Origin: Mycobacterium sp. ELW1
Lineage (GTDB): Bacteria; Actinomycetota; Actinomycetes; Mycobacteriales; Mycobacteriaceae
Assembly: GCF_008329905.1 (NCBI RefSeq)
Contig: NZ_CP032155.1
Span: 2,356,001-2,420,000 of the forward strand
Length of the DNA: 64,000 nt
Direction of reading: 5' to 3'
Positions 15,880 through 25,563 of this stretch are shown here, piece after piece; position 1 is the stretch's first letter; each line of letters opens with the position of its first letter. Below the pieces are notes generated by a model. It worked only from the letters and a program-made list of their open reading frames with translations. It did not search any database and was not told where the DNA came from. The translations under genes and the position numbers were made by a program.

Positions 15880-17004
15880 GTGCGTTCAGCTGCGCGATTC
15901 GGCGTCCATCTCGGCCGCGGTATGCGGCGTCTTGCCCTCGACGGTGTCCTCGGTGCCAGGCGGTCGTTTCCGCGCCGGATCGCCGACCTGACGCCAACGG
16001 CGTTGTCCGCGATCATCGGCCGCCCTGTCGACTCGGTGGCCGTCCTGGACGGCGCGACAGGCACGTCGAGCCGTGCCCGGCTCGGACTCACCGGTGTCGA
16101 CGTGCCGCCGTCGGTGTTCGTGAAGATGCCCGCCGCCACCGCCGCAATCAGAATGCTGGGGGAGCTGGCCGGACTCGGGGAGACCGAGGCTCGGTTCTAC
16201 CGTGATCTGGCACCCGAACTGGGGCCGGGGATTCCGCGGTCATACGGCTCGGCGTTCGACCCACTGACGGGCCGGTACGTGATCGTGTTGGAGGACATGT
16301 CCCGCACGCCGTGCGAGTTCCCCGACACCCTGCACCCGCTGTCCACCGACCAGATGGCCCAAGTCGTCGAAACGCTGGCCGGACTGCACGCCACGTTCTG
16401 GGGGCGGTTACCGCAAAAGTCCGGTGGCAGTGGAAAATTCGGCTGGCTGGTAGCGCCGTCAGATGACCCGGCCAATCTCATAACGCCCACGGTGATGCGC
16501 ACCTCCGCGCGCCGGCTGGCCGGCTCGACGACGATACCCGTGCACGCCGGCCGCTACATCTGGGAAAACTATCCCGCCGTCGCCGAGCTGATCGACAGCG
16601 GCCCGCACACCGTCTTGCACGGTGACTCCCATCCCGGAAACACGTTCTTCCGCAACGGTCGTGCCGGATTGCTGGACTGGCAGGTGGTCCGCCGCGGTCA
16701 TCCGTCGCGTGACCTCGCCTACGCGATCGTGCTCGGCACCCCCGCCATCGACCGCGGAACTGTGGAGCGCGACCTGCTCGATACGTATCGGAGCGCACTG
16801 GCCGGTCGCGGCGGCCCACAGTTCGACCGTGACGAACTGTGGACGCGTTACCGGCAAGCCGTTGCGCACCCGTATTTTTCAGCGCTGGGTACGGCGGGCC
16901 TCGGTGGCATGCAGTCCGAAGGCATTGCCCTGGAGGGTCTGCAGCGTGCGGTGACGGCACTCGAGGAACTCGAGACCGTCACCGCGCTGAAGCACGGGCG
17001 CTGA
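15880..17004 (+). CDS. Phosphotransferase (APH/CHK-like kinase fold)
   Basis: A 374-residue aminoglycoside-phosphotransferase/choline-kinase-like protein. The catalytic loop HGDSHPGNTFF and the metal-binding LLDWQ (in place of the usual IDW) are both visible, with RDLAY following. The N-lobe has 'SSRARLGLTG' and FVKMP with the ATP-binding lysine. Such mycobacterial enzymes usually phosphorylate small alcohols or are uncharacterised; antibiotic resistance should not be assumed. Start GTG 15880, 91 nt from the divergent SRPBCC start. Confidence 0.75.
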   Translation: MRSAARFGVHLGRGMRRLALDGVLGARRSFPRRIADLTPTALSAIIGRPVDSVAVLDGATGTSSRARLGLTGVDVPPSVFVKMPAATAAIRMLGELAGLGETEARFYRDLAPELGPGIPRSYGSAFDPLTGRYVIVLEDMSRTPCEFPDTLHPLSTDQMAQVVETLAGLHATFWGRLPQKSGGSGKFGWLVAPSDDPANLITPTVMRTSARRLAGSTTIPVHAGRYIWENYPAVAELIDSGPHTVLHGDSHPGNTFFRNGRAGLLDWQVVRRGHPSRDLAYAIVLGTPAIDRGTVERDLLDTYRSALAGRGGPQFDRDELWTRYRQAVAHPYFSALGTAGLGGMQSEGIALEGLQRAVTALEELETVTALKHGR

Positions 17005-17006
17005 GG

Positions 17007-17294
17007 TTACTTGGCGCAGTTGATCGTGACGTAGGCGATGCCCTGGGCGCCCGCCGAGCCCTGCGTGTTGATATCAGTCACCGTGCACTGCGACAACCCC
17101 CCGTTGGGGACGCCGTTCTCGTACTGCAGGGAGACGTCATAGCCCGCGGCGTCGAGGTCACGGATGGTGGCGGCGGCCGACTCCGATCCAGGTTCCGGGA
17201 TGCTCGGAGGATCGGCAACGGCCAACGGGGCCAGCACAATCGACGTACCGACACCAATCAGCAGTGTCGCGACGCAGCGCAGTTCGAACGACAT
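17007..17294 (-). CDS. Small secreted mycobacterial protein
   Basis: A 95-residue exported protein: signal peptide MSFELRCVATLLIGVG to about 'PLAVADPP', then an acidic domain with two cysteines (SQCTV and INCAK) that could form a disulfide. I do not recognise a named family, though similar small secreted proteins are frequent in mycobacteria. ATG 17294 has AAGGA upstream; the in-frame TTG 17297 is less likely. It converges on the phosphotransferase gene with 2 nt between stops. Confidence 0.65.
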   Translation of the reverse strand: MSFELRCVATLLIGVGTSIVLAPLAVADPPSIPEPGSESAAATIRDLDAAGYDVSLQYENGVPNGGLSQCTVTDINTQGSAGAQGIAYVTINCAK

Positions 17295-17436
17295 CAAAGT
17301 CCTTCCATCGATGGCCGGCCTACAGGGCTGCAGTCAAGGATGACAGCAAAGTCATGGCCCGACTTGCCACTGTGCGAACAGCGGCTGAACAGGTGCCGAA
17401 CAGCCGACGACTGACCAGGTCACAGCGCTGCGGTGA

Positions 17437-20331
17437 TCATGTCGGGCCGCCGGGCGCGTTCGCGCTCGCGTCCGCCGGCCGCCGGTCCGCCGCCTCCTGA
17501 GGCGTCGGCCACGCTTCCGGAAGCGGGCGCTGACGCACCCGCTGCGGCCACCAGAACCACCGGCCCAGCAGGGCCGCGATCGACGGCGTCATGAACGAGC
17601 GAATCACCAGGGTGTCGAACAATAGGCCCAGGGCGATCGTCGTTCCCACCTGGCCGCCGACCCGAAGCGGACTGACCGCCATCGAGGCCATGGTGAAGGC
17701 GAAGACCAGACCGGCCGACGTCACCACCGATCCGCTGCCGCCCATGGCCCGGATGATGCCGGTGTTGAGCCCGGCGTGGATCTCCTCCTTGAACCGGGCG
17801 ACCAGTAGCAGGTTGTAGTCCGATCCCACCGCCAACAGGATGATCACCGCCATCGCGATGACGAGCCAGTGCAACGGTTGACCCAGAATGTGTTGCCACA
17901 GTAGGACTGACAGCCCGAACGACGCTCCGAGCGACAGCACCACCGTGCCGACGATCACCGCCGCCGCCACGACGCTTCGGGTGATCACCAGCATGATGAT
18001 GAAGATCAGACACAGCGCCGCGATACCGGCGATCATCAGGTCGTAGTTGGCGCCGTGCTGCATGTCCTTGTAGACCGAGGCCGTACCGCCGAGATAGACC
18101 CTCGAGCCCTCCAGCGGGGTGCCCTTGATCGCCTCGAACGCGGCGTTCTTGATCTTGTCGATGTGCGAGATGCCTTCCGGCGTTGCGGGATCTCCTTCGT
18201 GGGAGATGATGAACCGCACCGCTTTTCCGTCCGGCGAGACGAACATCTTCAGGCCGCGCTTGAATTCCGGGTTGTCGAACACCTCGGGCGGCAGATAGAA
18301 CGAGTCGTCGTTCTTCGACGCGTCGTAGGCCTGCCCCAGTGCCGTGGCGTTCTGCTGCATGGCGTCCATCTGATCCTGCAGACCACCCATCGTGGACTGC
18401 ATCGTCAGCATGGTGGTCTTCATGGTCTTCATGGTCGCGATCATCGGCGGCATGACCTCGAGCATCTTGGGCATCAGGACGTCGAGTCTGTCCATGTCGA
18501 CCACCAGTGCCCCGAGATCGTCACTGAGCGTGTCGATTCCGTCGAGCGAGTCGAAGATCGACCGCATCGACCAGCAGATCGGGATGTCGAAGCAATGTGG
18601 TTCCCAATAGAGGTAGCTGCGGATCGGCCGGAAGAAGTCGTCGAAATCTGAGATGTTGTCCCGGATCTCGTTGGTGTCGGCCACCATCTGCTTGGTCTTG
18701 CCCACCATGCTGTGGGTGATTCCGACCATCTCTTTGGTCAGCGCCAGCATGCGCTCCATGGTGTCGATGGTGACCTGCAGCTCGTCACCCATCTTCAGCA
18801 TGTCCTTCATGCGGTCCTGCAGATAGGACATGTTCATCGTCTGGTTGGTGCCCTGCATGCTGATGATGAAGGGGATCGAGGTGTGCTCGATCGGGGTGCC
18901 GAGCGGGCGCGTGATCGTTTGCACCCGACCGATGCCCGGAATGTGGAAGACCGTCTTGGCGATTCGGTCGACGACGAGCATGTCGGCCGGGTTGCGCACG
19001 TCGTGGTCGGTTTCGAGCAGCAGGAGTTCGGGATTCATCCGGGCTTGCGGGAAGTGCCGGTCGGCGGCCGCGTAACCCTGGTTGGCCGGGATGCTGCCGG
19101 GCAGGTAATAGCGGTCGTTGTAGTTGGTCTTGTACGACGGGAGCGCGAGCAGGCCGATCAAGGACAGCGCGATCGAGGCGACCAGGATCGGTCCGGGCCA
19201 GCGGACCACCGCGGCGCCGACTCGTCGCCAGGTGCGGGTGTTCATCTTCCGCTTGGGTTCGAACAGGCCGAACCGGCCGCCGATCGAGATGACGGCCGCG
19301 CCGAGGGTCAGTGCCGCGATGACCACGACGAGCATGCCGATGGCCAGCGGGAAGCCCAGCGATTGGAAGTACGGCAGCCGGGTGAAGTGCAGACAGAACG
19401 TCGCGCCGGCGATGGTCAGGCCCGAGCCCAGGATCACGTGGGACGTGCCGTGATACATCGAGTAGAAGGCCGTCTCGCGGTCGTCACCGGCCAGCCTCGC
19501 CTCGTGATAGCGGCCGATCAGGAATATCGCGTAGTCGGTCGCGGCGGCGATGGCCAAGGTGGCGAGCAGGTTCACCGCGAACGTCGACAGGCCGATGAGT
19601 TCGTAGTGGCCGAGGAAGGCGATGACCCCTCGTGCCGCGGTGAGCTCGGTGAACACCATGACGAGCACGAGGATCACCGTCGTGATGGACCGGTAGACCA
19701 GGAGCAACATCACGAAGATCACGCCGATGGTGATGGCTTCGATCAGCTTGACCGCGGAGTCGCCCGCGTTGTGCTGGTCGTGGCTCAGCGCGGTCGGGCC
19801 GGTGACGTAGACCTTCATTCCGGCCGGCGGGGGATTGTCGTTGACGATCTTGGTGACCGCGTCGATCGATTCGTTGGCCAGGGCCTCGCCCTGGTTGCCG
19901 GCAAGGTACAGCTGGACGTAGGCGGCCTTGCCGTCCGCGCTCTGGGAGCCGGCGGCGGTCAGCGGGTCGCCCCAGAAGTCCTGGATGTGCTCGACGTGCT
20001 TGGTATCGGCGCGCAGCTTCTGCATCAAGCCGTCGTAGTAGTGGTGCGCCTCGGGGCCCAGCTGCTGATCGCTTTCCAGCAGCACCATCGCGCTGCTGTT
20101 GGAGTCGAACTCCTGAAAGTCCTTGCCGACCTTCTTCATCGCCTTCATCGACGGCGCGTCCTCGGGTGCCAACGAGACCGTGTGCTCCTGGCTCACCTGT
20201 TCCAGCGACGGAACCGCGACACTGAGCACGACGACCAGACCCAGCCAGAGCAGGACGATCGGCACCGAGAACGCCCGGACGAACCGGGGGATCAACGGAT
20301 TCTTCTTGGGCGGGGTCTGCAGGTCGATCAT
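17437..20331 (-). CDS. mmpL: MmpL-family RND transporter
   Basis: A 964-residue mycobacterial large membrane protein, an RND pump that exports lipids, glycolipids or siderophores. It has the family order: one membrane helix at 20-40, a large extracytoplasmic domain (35-200), a cluster of helices with '[14 protein letters not shown]' (proton-relay Asp-Tyr), a second loop with an unusually long helical stretch rich in Met/Lys/Asp (about 530-690), and a second cluster with '[16 protein letters not shown]'. The long coiled second loop and the paired MmpS favour the MmpL4/MmpL5 group. Start ATG 20331 overlaps the mmpS stop as ATGA. Substrate not assignable. Confidence 0.9.
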   Translation of the reverse strand: MIDLQTPPKKNPLIPRFVRAFSVPIVLLWLGLVVVLSVAVPSLEQVSQEHTVSLAPEDAPSMKAMKKVGKDFQEFDSNSSAMVLLESDQQLGPEAHHYYDGLMQKLRADTKHVEHIQDFWGDPLTAAGSQSADGKAAYVQLYLAGNQGEALANESIDAVTKIVNDNPPPAGMKVYVTGPTALSHDQHNAGDSAVKLIEAITIGVIFVMLLLVYRSITTVILVLVMVFTELTAARGVIAFLGHYELIGLSTFAVNLLATLAIAAATDYAIFLIGRYHEARLAGDDRETAFYSMYHGTSHVILGSGLTIAGATFCLHFTRLPYFQSLGFPLAIGMLVVVIAALTLGAAVISIGGRFGLFEPKRKMNTRTWRRVGAAVVRWPGPILVASIALSLIGLLALPSYKTNYNDRYYLPGSIPANQGYAAADRHFPQARMNPELLLLETDHDVRNPADMLVVDRIAKTVFHIPGIGRVQTITRPLGTPIEHTSIPFIISMQGTNQTMNMSYLQDRMKDMLKMGDELQVTIDTMERMLALTKEMVGITHSMVGKTKQMVADTNEIRDNISDFDDFFRPIRSYLYWEPHCFDIPICWSMRSIFDSLDGIDTLSDDLGALVVDMDRLDVLMPKMLEVMPPMIATMKTMKTTMLTMQSTMGGLQDQMDAMQQNATALGQAYDASKNDDSFYLPPEVFDNPEFKRGLKMFVSPDGKAVRFIISHEGDPATPEGISHIDKIKNAAFEAIKGTPLEGSRVYLGGTASVYKDMQHGANYDLMIAGIAALCLIFIIMLVITRSVVAAAVIVGTVVLSLGASFGLSVLLWQHILGQPLHWLVIAMAVIILLAVGSDYNLLLVARFKEEIHAGLNTGIIRAMGGSGSVVTSAGLVFAFTMASMAVSPLRVGGQVGTTIALGLLFDTLVIRSFMTPSIAALLGRWFWWPQRVRQRPLPEAWPTPQEAADRRPADASANAPGGPT

Positions 20332-20759
20332 GCGGACTTCACCAGGCAGAACGTCTGGGCGTTGACGCCGGTCGAGGTCTTCTCGTCCTTGAGCACGCCG
20401 TCGACGAGGATGCGGCACCCGATGGTGTCGGTGTCGCCCTGGGCGACGATGTTGGCGCTGGCGGCCGGGGCGGTCGTGGTGAGCGTCAGCGACCAGGGCA
20501 GCGTGATGTCACGGGCGATCTGTGGTTGTGCGTCCAGGTCCAGATAGTTGATGGTTGCCACAGCGCCTTCGGGGCCAAAGATCTGATAGGTCACTTGCTT
20601 GGGGTTGAACGGCTTGGTGTCGTTGGCCAGGCCGCTGCCGGGACGGGTGAGCTCGGTCTTTCCGAAGACGCCGTGCAGACGGAAAACGCCGAATGCGGCG
20701 ATGGCCACCACAACCACGATGAGCAGCGGAATCCACGCCCGCCTCAGTGCCTTGACCAT
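20328..20759 (-). CDS. mmpS: MmpS-family accessory protein
   Basis: A 143-residue partner of MmpL: a single N-terminal membrane helix ([18 protein letters not shown]), then an extracytoplasmic beta-domain with '[17 protein letters not shown]', '[11 protein letters not shown]' and '[13 protein letters not shown]', the MmpS pattern. ATG 20759 with GGGGA upstream fits the family length; the open frame extends further but is not family-like. It is the first gene of the mmpS-mmpL operon. The tandem 13-bp repeat at 20877-20911 is the likely control site. Confidence 0.9.
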   Translation of the reverse strand: MVKALRRAWIPLLIVVVVAIAAFGVFRLHGVFGKTELTRPGSGLANDTKPFNPKQVTYQIFGPEGAVATINYLDLDAQPQIARDITLPWSLTLTTTAPAASANIVAQGDTDTIGCRILVDGVLKDEKTSTGVNAQTFCLVKSA

Positions 20760-20876
20760 AGGATTCCCCGACGAACTACGACGCCGGCACGGACAGCGCG
20801 GTGACTCCTTCGGCGCCGTTCGTGAGCGCGGCCGTCCGTCCCATCTCAACCCCGTTTTCCTGTATGTCGCGACAGC

Positions 20877-20911
20877 TTAGCTGACTTAACGTAAGAGATT
20901 AGCTCACTTAA
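20877..20911. promoter_or_regulatory. Tandem 13-bp operator-like repeats upstream of mmpS-mmpL
   Basis: TTAGCTGACTTAA (20877-20889) and TTAGCTCACTTAA (20899-20911) differ at one base and are 22 bp apart, two helical turns. Each is itself a partial palindrome (TTA...TAA ends). The position about 120-150 nt upstream of ATG 20759 and the phasing suggest two repressor dimers binding the same face, as for MarR/TetR control of mmpS-mmpL. No regulator gene is adjacent. Confidence 0.6.
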
Positions 20912-21058
20912 TTGATCGGACGATACCCCCGGTAACGGCTCCGATGGATTCTCCCTGGGCGTTCGTGCCCGAGGTCACATCGCCGGCCGAAGTCGGCTGT
21001 GGTCACACTCGACGCGAGCCGATTTCAGCGTCACGCGGTCAATTGTGCGGGATGGCTC

Positions 21059-21093
21059 TTGCGACAGTGGTTAGCTGTCCTACAATCTTGGCC
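21059..21093 (+). promoter_or_regulatory. Promoter giving a leaderless DUF732 transcript
   Basis: TTGCGA (21059-21064), 16 nt, TACAAT (21081-21086), then 7 nt to ATG 21094. With initiation 7 nt after the -10 box the mRNA would begin at the start codon; no ribosome-binding site is present. Confidence 0.6.
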
Positions 21094-21432
21094 ATGAACG
21101 TTACGAGGCTTGCCATGGCCGCTGTTGCGGCCGTCGCGGCGCCGATCGTGCTGGCCGCGCCGTCGCACGCCGACCCCGACACCGATTTCGCCAATCAGTT
21201 GCACACCTTCGGGATCTACGGGCCTCGTGACTACAACGCGTGGATCGGCAAGATCACCTGCAAGCGTCTGGCCACCGGCCTGGACAAGGATGCCTACGCC
21301 TCGGCGAAGTTCCTGGTGACCAACCTGCCGCTGGGCACCAACCAGGGCCAGGCTCTGCAGTTCCTCGGCGCTGCGATCGGCACCTACTGCCCGGACCAGG
21401 TCGGCGTCCTGCAGAGGGCTTCCGCAGGCTAG
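21094..21432 (+). CDS. DUF732 secreted protein
   Basis: A 112-residue exported mycobacterial protein. Signal peptide MNVTRLAMAAVAAVAAPIVL to PSHA-DPD, then the DUF732 core: 'DTDFANQLHTFGIYGPRDYNAWIGKITCKRL' and 'GQALQFLGAAIGTYCPDQ', with the two conserved cysteines. Function unknown; it is exported and may bind wall components. ATG 21094 follows a TACAAT box at leaderless spacing. An SRPBCC gene follows after 13 nt. Confidence 0.8.
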   Translation: MNVTRLAMAAVAAVAAPIVLAAPSHADPDTDFANQLHTFGIYGPRDYNAWIGKITCKRLATGLDKDAYASAKFLVTNLPLGTNQGQALQFLGAAIGTYCPDQVGVLQRASAG

Positions 21433-21445
21433 ACCAGCCAGCCCG

Positions 21446-21904
21446 ATGGCAGGCCCCGTCGACCGGGTAGTCGCACAGGACGTGCCCGGCGCACCCGACG
21501 CGGTGCGCGCCCACTATGTCGATCTGAACAACATCAAGGACGTGCACCCGCTGGTGGTGTCGGTCGAGACGCTGTCGCACACCGCCACCGACGACGGCGG
21601 CTACGTCCAGGTCTATCGGGTCCGTGACCGCATCCCGCTGGGCATTGTGACCCTTCCCATCACCTATACGGCGCGACTCGAGGTGCCGACGTCCGGTCCG
21701 GTCCGCACCGAGGCCCGTCAGTTCCCGGCCGTTCGGCTGGACTCGGTGGTGTCCTTCGACCCGATCCCCACCGGAACCCGGCTGACCGAACGGATCCGGT
21801 TCACCGCGCCCTGGCCGCTGCTCGGTGTCACCGTGCGGCAGGCGGTCGACGCCCACGAGGAGATGCTGGCCGGTATTCGCCGGCACTTCGAGCAGAGGGT
21901 CTAG
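21446..21904 (+). CDS. SRPBCC-fold protein (polyketide cyclase-like)
   Basis: A 152-residue START/SRPBCC protein: 'APDAVRAHYVDLNNIKDVHPLVVSVETL', a beta-rich middle and a long C-terminal helix 'VRQAVDAHEEMLAGIRRHF'. It lies 13 nt after the DUF732 gene, so the two are probably co-transcribed. Ligand unknown. Its TAG overlaps the convergent SDR stop in the tetranucleotide CTAG (21901-21904). Confidence 0.7.
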   Translation: MAGPVDRVVAQDVPGAPDAVRAHYVDLNNIKDVHPLVVSVETLSHTATDDGGYVQVYRVRDRIPLGIVTLPITYTARLEVPTSGPVRTEARQFPAVRLDSVVSFDPIPTGTRLTERIRFTAPWPLLGVTVRQAVDAHEEMLAGIRRHFEQRV

Positions 21905-22641
21905 CCCGCCGTCTTGCCGTTGTCGACGTTGTAGACCGCGCCGTGGATCGTCGTCGCATCGTCGCTCGCCAGGAATGCGATCACCTTCGCCACATCGGCG
22001 GGCGCCATCATCCCGCGGGGCGCGGCGATACGCATGATCAGATCCCAGTCGGCGTCCTCGGGGGTCTTGAACTCGGTCACCTGCGGGGTGAGCATGCCGC
22101 CGGGGCAGATGACGTTCACCCGCAGCTGTTCCTTGGTGTATTCGATCGCCAAGGCCTTCGTCATTCCGACCAGCCCGTGCTTGGCCGCGCAGTACGCCGC
22201 CGAATAGACCTCGCCCTCGATACCGGCGATCGAGGCGACGTTGACGATGTTGCCGCCGACCTCCAGCAGCTTCGGCAGCGCCGCGCGGGTCAGATAGAAC
22301 GGGCCGTTGAGGTTGACGGCGAGGTCGTAATCCCAGTCCTCGTCGGTGACCGACGTGGTGCGCCGCATCTGGTGGAAGCCCGCCGCGTTGACCAGCACGT
22401 CGAGCCGGCCGAAGTGTTCCACGCACTGCGCCACGGCGTCCCGACAGGCCTGCGCGCTGGTGATGTCGACCGACGAATACGTCCCGCCCGGAACGGATTC
22501 GAACACCGTCGCCATTCGCTCGGCGTCGCGGGCGATGCCGAAGACCGACGCTCCCCGCTCGGCGAACACCTGCGCCGTCGCGGCGCCGAGGCCCGACGAC
22601 GCGCCGGTCACCAGGGCGACCTTCCCATCCAGCTGTGTCAT
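21901..22641 (-). CDS. Short-chain dehydrogenase/reductase
   Basis: A 246-residue classical SDR. The cofactor motif TGASSGLG is at residues 12-19, NAAG in the middle and the catalytic Ser/Tyr/Lys in 'VASIAGIEGEVYSAAYCAAK'. Asp/Arg context after beta-2 ('ARDAERM') leaves NAD versus NADP open. Length is standard. The gene starts 15 nt after the cysteine-ladder gene on the same strand and may be read through from the peptide-transporter operon. Substrate unknown. Confidence 0.82.
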   Translation of the reverse strand: MTQLDGKVALVTGASSGLGAATAQVFAERGASVFGIARDAERMATVFESVPGGTYSSVDITSAQACRDAVAQCVEHFGRLDVLVNAAGFHQMRRTTSVTDEDWDYDLAVNLNGPFYLTRAALPKLLEVGGNIVNVASIAGIEGEVYSAAYCAAKHGLVGMTKALAIEYTKEQLRVNVICPGGMLTPQVTEFKTPEDADWDLIMRIAAPRGMMAPADVAKVIAFLASDDATTIHGAVYNVDNGKTAG

Positions 22642-22656
22642 AACCCGACCCTTCGC

Positions 22657-23104
22657 TCAAGCGTGTACGTCGCGAAGTCCCTTCGCGTTGCGCAGTCCCG
22701 AGCAGTTGTAGCACCCGACGCAGCCAACACAGTCGGTGCATCTCACACAGCCGACGCAGGCGGTGCAGCCACGGCACGCGACGCAGGCCAGGCACGCTAC
22801 GCATTTACGTAGCCGCACCGAGAAGACGGAGAGCACGCTGCCCGCGATGAGCGCTCCCCGAGGTGGCCACCGAGCCGACCACGAGGGCGCTGCCCGAGGT
22901 GGCGATGGATCCGACGACGGCGGCGCTGCCCGCGGTCGCGATCGAGGCATTGACCACCGCGCTGCCGACGGTGGCGATCGACCCGGCGACGACCGCGCTG
23001 CTGATGGTGCTGACTGATCCGGCCACGACCGCGCTGTCGGTGGTGGCGACCGAGCCGGCCACGGTGGCCGGCTCGGAGGGTTCGATGACGGCAAGTGTTT
23101 TCAC
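22657..23104 (-). pseudogene. 12-residue-repeat protein with C-terminal cysteine ladder, frame interrupted
   Basis: From GTG 23104, 12 nt after the transporter ATPase stop, one frame encodes about six 12-residue units of the type AVVAGSIATVGS. Near 22852-22859 the frame breaks; the other frame continues the repeat (LIAGSVLSVFS) and then encodes 12 cysteines each exactly three residues apart (C-V-A-C-L-A-C-V-A-C and so on), ending SGLRNAKGLRDVHA. Two missing bases, or one extra base in the C4 run (22856-22859), would reconcile the frames. I do not recognise the family. The period-3 cysteines suggest metal binding or a stacked helix. Calling it one gene is inference. Confidence 0.5.
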
Positions 23105-23116
23105 GCCACGAGCATC

Positions 23117-24709
23117 TCAGCCTGCGCGCGGTCGCGCAGGTGGTATGGCCGCCAGGAGTTCGCGGGTGTACTCCTGCTCGGGTGCGCTGAGAAGTTCGGC
23201 GGCGGGCCGGTATTCGACCGTGGCGCCGTCGCGGAGCACCAGCACGTCGTGGCTCATCCGTTCCACGACCGCGAGGTCATGCGAGATGAACAGGTAGGTC
23301 AGCCCGAGGTCGCGTTGCAGATCGGCGAGTAGATCCAGGATCCGGGACTGGACCGAGACGTCGAGGGATGCCGTTGCCTCGTCGAGGATGACCAGTTCCG
23401 GTTCGACCGCCAGCGCCCGGGCGATGCTGACCCGCTGCTGCTGGCCTCCGGACAGCTCATGCGGATAACGCGACGCGAACTCGCCCGGTAGGCCGACCAG
23501 CTCCAGCAGTTCGGCCACCCGTTCGGTGCGCGCCTGCCTGTCACGCCGAATCTTGTGTACCGCAAGGGGTTCGGCGATCGCCGAGCCGATGCGGGCGCGT
23601 GGGTCGAGTGCCGCGAACGGGTCCTGCAGCACCAGGCTGATCCGGCGGCGCAGCGCTTTCTCGTCCGAGCCGCGCACGCCGAGGATGTCCACCCCGTCCA
23701 GCGTCGCCGTGCCCGAGGTGGGGTTGACCAGTCCGGTCAGCGCCCCGGCCACCGTCGACTTGCCGGACCCGGATTCGCCGACCAGGCCCAGGGTGGTGCC
23801 GCGGCGGATCTGGAACGAGACGTCGGTGACGGCGGTCTGCCCGCCGAAGTCCACGTGGAGTTCGTCGACGTCCAGCAGAACGGCGGCATCAGCCGGTGCG
23901 GGCGGCGGTCCGCCGGAGCCGATCAGCGGCCGTGCGTCGAGCAGTTCGCGGGTGTAGGGGTGGTTGGGCCGGTCGAAGATGTCGAGGATCGGCGCCTGCT
24001 CCACCGACAGCCCGTCCTGCAGCACAGTGACGGTGTCGGCCACCTGCCCGACGAGGCCCAGATCGTGACTGATCCACACCACCGCGGCGCCGAAGTCGCG
24101 TTGCAGGTCCTTGATCAGCGCGACGATCTGCGCCTGCGTTGTCACGTCCAGGGCAGTGGTCGGTTCGTCGGCGACCAGAAGTTCCGGGTCGCAGGCCAGC
24201 GCGATCGCCACCATCACCCGTTGCCGTTGACCGCCCGAGAGCTGGTGCGGGTAACTGTCCAGGCGACGGTGCGCCTCGGGCAGCCCGACGGCTTCCAACA
24301 GGTCGAGTGCGCGCTGCCGGGCCCTGCGTCGGGTCAGGTTCTTGTGTGTCTGAAGGGATTCGGTGATCTGCCGCTCCAGCGTCAGCAGCGGATTGAGCGA
24401 CGTTCCGGGGTCCTGGAACACGAAGCCGATACGGCCGCCGTGCACGCTGCGCAGCACCCGGGGTTTCGCATCCACCAGCTGAGTTGTAGACGAATCACCC
24501 TTGGCCGCAAGCTGACTCGATCCGGTCGTCATCGCGCCCGGGGTGTCGAGCAGACCGGTGGCCGCCAGTGCGGTCATCGTCTTGCCCGACCCGGATTCGC
24601 CGACGATCCCCAACGTCTGCTCGGGCTCGACGTCGAATGAGATGCCCCGCACGATCTCCCGGCGGCCGAGCCGCACCCGCAGGTCGCGGACACTGAGTAC
24701 GGGCGTCAT
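23117..24709 (-). CDS. Peptide ABC transporter, two fused ATP-binding domains
   Basis: A 530-residue protein with two complete ATPase domains, equivalent to DppD+DppF or OppD+OppF. Domain 1 has Walker A GESGSGKT (37-44), signature LSGGQRQR and Walker B 'LLVADEPTTALD'. Domain 2 has GESGSGKST, LSGGQQQR and 'LVILDEATASLD'. Each is followed by the oligopeptide-specific tail ('HPYTRELLDARP', 'QEYTRELLAAIP'). It overlaps the permease gene by ATGA. Cytoplasmic motor of the importer; substrate class peptides (or nickel or glycosides in relatives). Confidence 0.9.
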   Translation of the reverse strand: MTPVLSVRDLRVRLGRREIVRGISFDVEPEQTLGIVGESGSGKTMTALAATGLLDTPGAMTTGSSQLAAKGDSSTTQLVDAKPRVLRSVHGGRIGFVFQDPGTSLNPLLTLERQITESLQTHKNLTRRRARQRALDLLEAVGLPEAHRRLDSYPHQLSGGQRQRVMVAIALACDPELLVADEPTTALDVTTQAQIVALIKDLQRDFGAAVVWISHDLGLVGQVADTVTVLQDGLSVEQAPILDIFDRPNHPYTRELLDARPLIGSGGPPPAPADAAVLLDVDELHVDFGGQTAVTDVSFQIRRGTTLGLVGESGSGKSTVAGALTGLVNPTSGTATLDGVDILGVRGSDEKALRRRISLVLQDPFAALDPRARIGSAIAEPLAVHKIRRDRQARTERVAELLELVGLPGEFASRYPHELSGGQQQRVSIARALAVEPELVILDEATASLDVSVQSRILDLLADLQRDLGLTYLFISHDLAVVERMSHDVLVLRDGATVEYRPAAELLSAPEQEYTRELLAAIPPARPRAG

Positions 24710-25563
24710 GAGCGTCGCCCAGCCTCGGTGGAGGTGCGCTGCTTGGGATCCAGCACGTCGCGGAGCCCGTCGCCCAACAGGTTGAACGCGAGCACGATCA
24801 CGAAGATCGCCGCGCCGGGGAACACCGCCACCCACCATGCCAGCGTGACGAACCCCTGCGAGTCGAAGATCATTCGGCCCAGGGACGGCTGCGGCGGTTG
24901 CAGTCCCAGCCCCAGGAACGACAATGCCGCCTCGGAGAGGATCGCGAACGCCAGCGACAGCGACGTCTGCACGATCAGTGGCCCGGCGATATTGGGCAGC
25001 ACGTGGCGAGCCAGGATGTAGCGGTGCGGGCTGCCCATCGAACGTGACACCGCCACATACGGTTCGATCCGGACGCCCAGTGTGCTGGCCCGGGCAATCC
25101 GGGCGAAGATCGGTGTGTAGACCACGCCGATGGCCAGCATGGTGGTGCCCAGCCCCGGGCCGAGGACCGCGACGATCGCCAACGCCAGCAACAGAACCGG
25201 GAACGCGAACATGACGTCGACGCATCTCATCAGCACCGTGTCCGCCCAGCCGCCCCGGTACCCGGCGAGCACGCCGACGCTCACCCCGACGACCAGAGCG
25301 AACGCGACACTGACCACGGCGACCTCCAGTGACACGCGGGTCGCGATCAGCACCCGCGAGGCGATGTCGCGGCCGAGCTCGTCCGTGCCGAACCAGTGTG
25401 CGCCGCTGGGAGCCTGCAGGGCACTTGGCACGTCGACGTCGTTGGCACCTGATGGGGCCAGCCAGGGTGCGCCGAGTGCCGCCAAGACGATGGCCAGTAG
25501 CAGTACGGCGCTGATCAAGGCGACCGGATTGCCAAGCAGCAAACGCCAATTCGACTCTCTCAT
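24706..25563 (-). CDS. Peptide ABC transporter permease (DppC-like)
   Basis: A 285-residue permease with an N-terminal membrane helix, the 'HWFGTDELGRDIASRVLIATRVSL' block typical of DppC/OppC, five further helices and the ATPase-docking EAA loop 'YVAVSRSMGSPHRYILARHVLPNI'. It starts at ATG 25563 overlapping the DppB-like stop and ends overlapping the ATPase start. It pairs with the upstream permease to form the channel. Confidence 0.88.
   Translation of the reverse strand: MRESNWRLLLGNPVALISAVLLLAIVLAALGAPWLAPSGANDVDVPSALQAPSGAHWFGTDELGRDIASRVLIATRVSLEVAVVSVAFALVVGVSVGVLAGYRGGWADTVLMRCVDVMFAFPVLLLALAIVAVLGPGLGTTMLAIGVVYTPIFARIARASTLGVRIEPYVAVSRSMGSPHRYILARHVLPNIAGPLIVQTSLSLAFAILSEAALSFLGLGLQPPQPSLGRMIFDSQGFVTLAWWVAVFPGAAIFVIVLAFNLLGDGLRDVLDPKQRTSTEAGRRS

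Larger units (their letters stand above)
20760..21093. other. Intergenic region mmpS/DUF732 (334 nt)
   Basis: No gene seen. It contains an operator-like direct repeat (20877-20911) in a locally A/T-rich patch on the mmpS side and a plus-strand promoter next to the DUF732 start (21059-21093). Confidence 0.6.

Noticed and set aside
15880..17004. Aminoglycoside resistance kinase
   Set aside because: Only the general APH/CHK kinase motifs are present; mycobacteria have many such housekeeping or uncharacterised homologues.
18712..20547. A 611-codon open frame on the plus strand across mmpL
   Set aside because: It is antisense to a clear MmpL protein, is rich in His/Arg/Asp/Val as expected from the mirror of high-GC codons, and matches no family.
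22657..23094. Full-length reading of the cysteine-ladder protein in the single frame open from 23094
   Set aside because: The N-terminal half in that frame is Arg/Pro/Ser-rich and looks like a shadow, while the other frame shows a regular 12-residue repeat that continues across the junction.
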